In this document: one piece after another, positions 12,947-13,245 of the stretch
Numbering within the stretch: the stretch's first letter is position 1
Layout of the letters: every line of letters begins with the position of its first letter
Assembly (NCBI GenBank): GCA_009780545.1
Contig: WQZW01000012.1
Coordinates: forward strand, 1 to 13,245
DNA: 13,245 nt
Reading direction: 5' to 3'
From: Treponema sp.
GTDB taxonomy: Bacteria; Spirochaetota; Spirochaetia; Treponematales; Breznakiellaceae
Notes under the pieces: generated by a model
Seen by the model: only the letters and a program-made list of their open reading frames with translations
Databases searched by the model: none
What the model was told of the DNA's origin: nothing
Position numbers and translations under genes: made by a program

Positions 12947-13245
12947 TCCAGAATCCAGGTATTCAGCAGTACCGCGCGGGCATTTTCCGTGTCGATCCCC
13001 GAAAAGAACTCGTCCCGAAAGGGAACCATCCGTTTTTGCCCGTCCGCAAGGCAGACTTCGGCAAGATCGCCGCCCCCGCCTTCGATCACCGAGATTATCT
13101 TCCCCAGAACTTCTCCGGATTCCCCGAAAACGATCATCCCCTTGAGGTCCTCGACGTAATATTCGCCGGGCCCGAGCGGGGCCGCATCCTCCCTGCCGAC
13201 CAGCAGTTCCGCACCGCCAAGTCCCCTGGCCTCCTCCGGACTGCC
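12943..13245 (-). CDS. rimM: 16S rRNA processing/ribosome maturation factor RimM (5' end outside the window)
   Basis: The frame is open to the window edge, so the N-terminal part is missing. The last 100 residues are present. They include EARGLGGAELLVGREDAAPLG, then GEYYVEDLKGMIVFGESGEVLGKIISVIEGGGGDL and MVPFRDEFFSGIDTENARAVLL, the typical second beta-barrel (PRC-like) part of RimM, which assists maturation of the 30S subunit by binding S19 (uS19) and the 3' domain of 16S rRNA. The stop overlaps the trmD start by four bases (ATGA), the normal rimM-trmD coupling. Confidence 0.94.
   Translation of the reverse strand, partial: GSPEEARGLGGAELLVGREDAAPLGPGEYYVEDLKGMIVFGESGEVLGKIISVIEGGGGDLAEVCLADGQKRMVPFRDEFFSGIDTENARAVLLNTWILE

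Noticed and set aside
11978..13159. A 393-codon open frame on the + strand opposite trmD and rimM
   Set aside because: It is the antisense shadow of clearly conserved trmD and rimM, is rich in Pro/Arg/His as expected from GC-rich antisense, and has no ribosome site or recognisable domain.

Overview
The window looks like chromosomal housekeeping DNA from a GC-rich spirochaete, most likely a relative of Treponema. The clues are the order rpsF-ssb-rpsR-(DUF2232)-rplI-dnaB, the order rimM-trmD-rplS, many small periplasmic proteins (LysM/M23, PEGA-like, BOF) and many short palindromic repeats. Genus is inferred from gene order and protein style only; no database search was possible.

Layout, left to right. 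(1) 1-1803, + strand: the 3' part of a BlaR1-like M56 zinc protease whose C-terminal end carries two PepSY-like domains, then a perfect BlaI/MecI-type operator inside a promoter, then a secreted BOF (YgiW/YdeI-type) protein and a strong terminator. This reads as a protease-controlled envelope-stress switch and is the best candidate for an undescribed system here. (2) 1844-3465, - strand: a small FtsB/DivIC-like membrane coiled-coil protein, a class I SAM methyltransferase and tRNA-Lys(UUU). (3) 3700-8304, - strand: a replication/ribosome cluster read as rpsF, ssb, rpsR, a DUF2232 membrane protein, rplI and dnaB, with an internal promoter before rplI, a strong hairpin between rplI and dnaB, and a foldable leader before rpsF. 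(4) 8305-8892: divergent intergenic region holding three tandem 109-bp units, each with two hairpins whose arms vary in a compensated way. (5) 8893-11138, + strand: a 2[4Fe-4S] ferredoxin, a LysM-M23 peptidase and a PEGA-like exported protein in a tight operon ending at a classic terminator. (6) 11139-11598: tRNA-Ala(CGC) with its promoter, an opposite-strand hairpin with a T7 tail, and the terminator of the rplS operon. (7) 11599-13245, - strand: rimM (cut by the window edge), trmD and rplS, overlapping and translationally coupled.

trmD is notable. It carries an in-frame insertion of about 50 codons built from palindromic repeats (two 40-bp copies, 72 bp apart), much like the Rickettsia palindromic elements that insert in coding genes, and its expected catalytic Asp (Asp169 in E. 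coli) is Glu. Together with the tandem array and the rplI-dnaB hairpin, this suggests a genome populated by several families of short palindromic elements.
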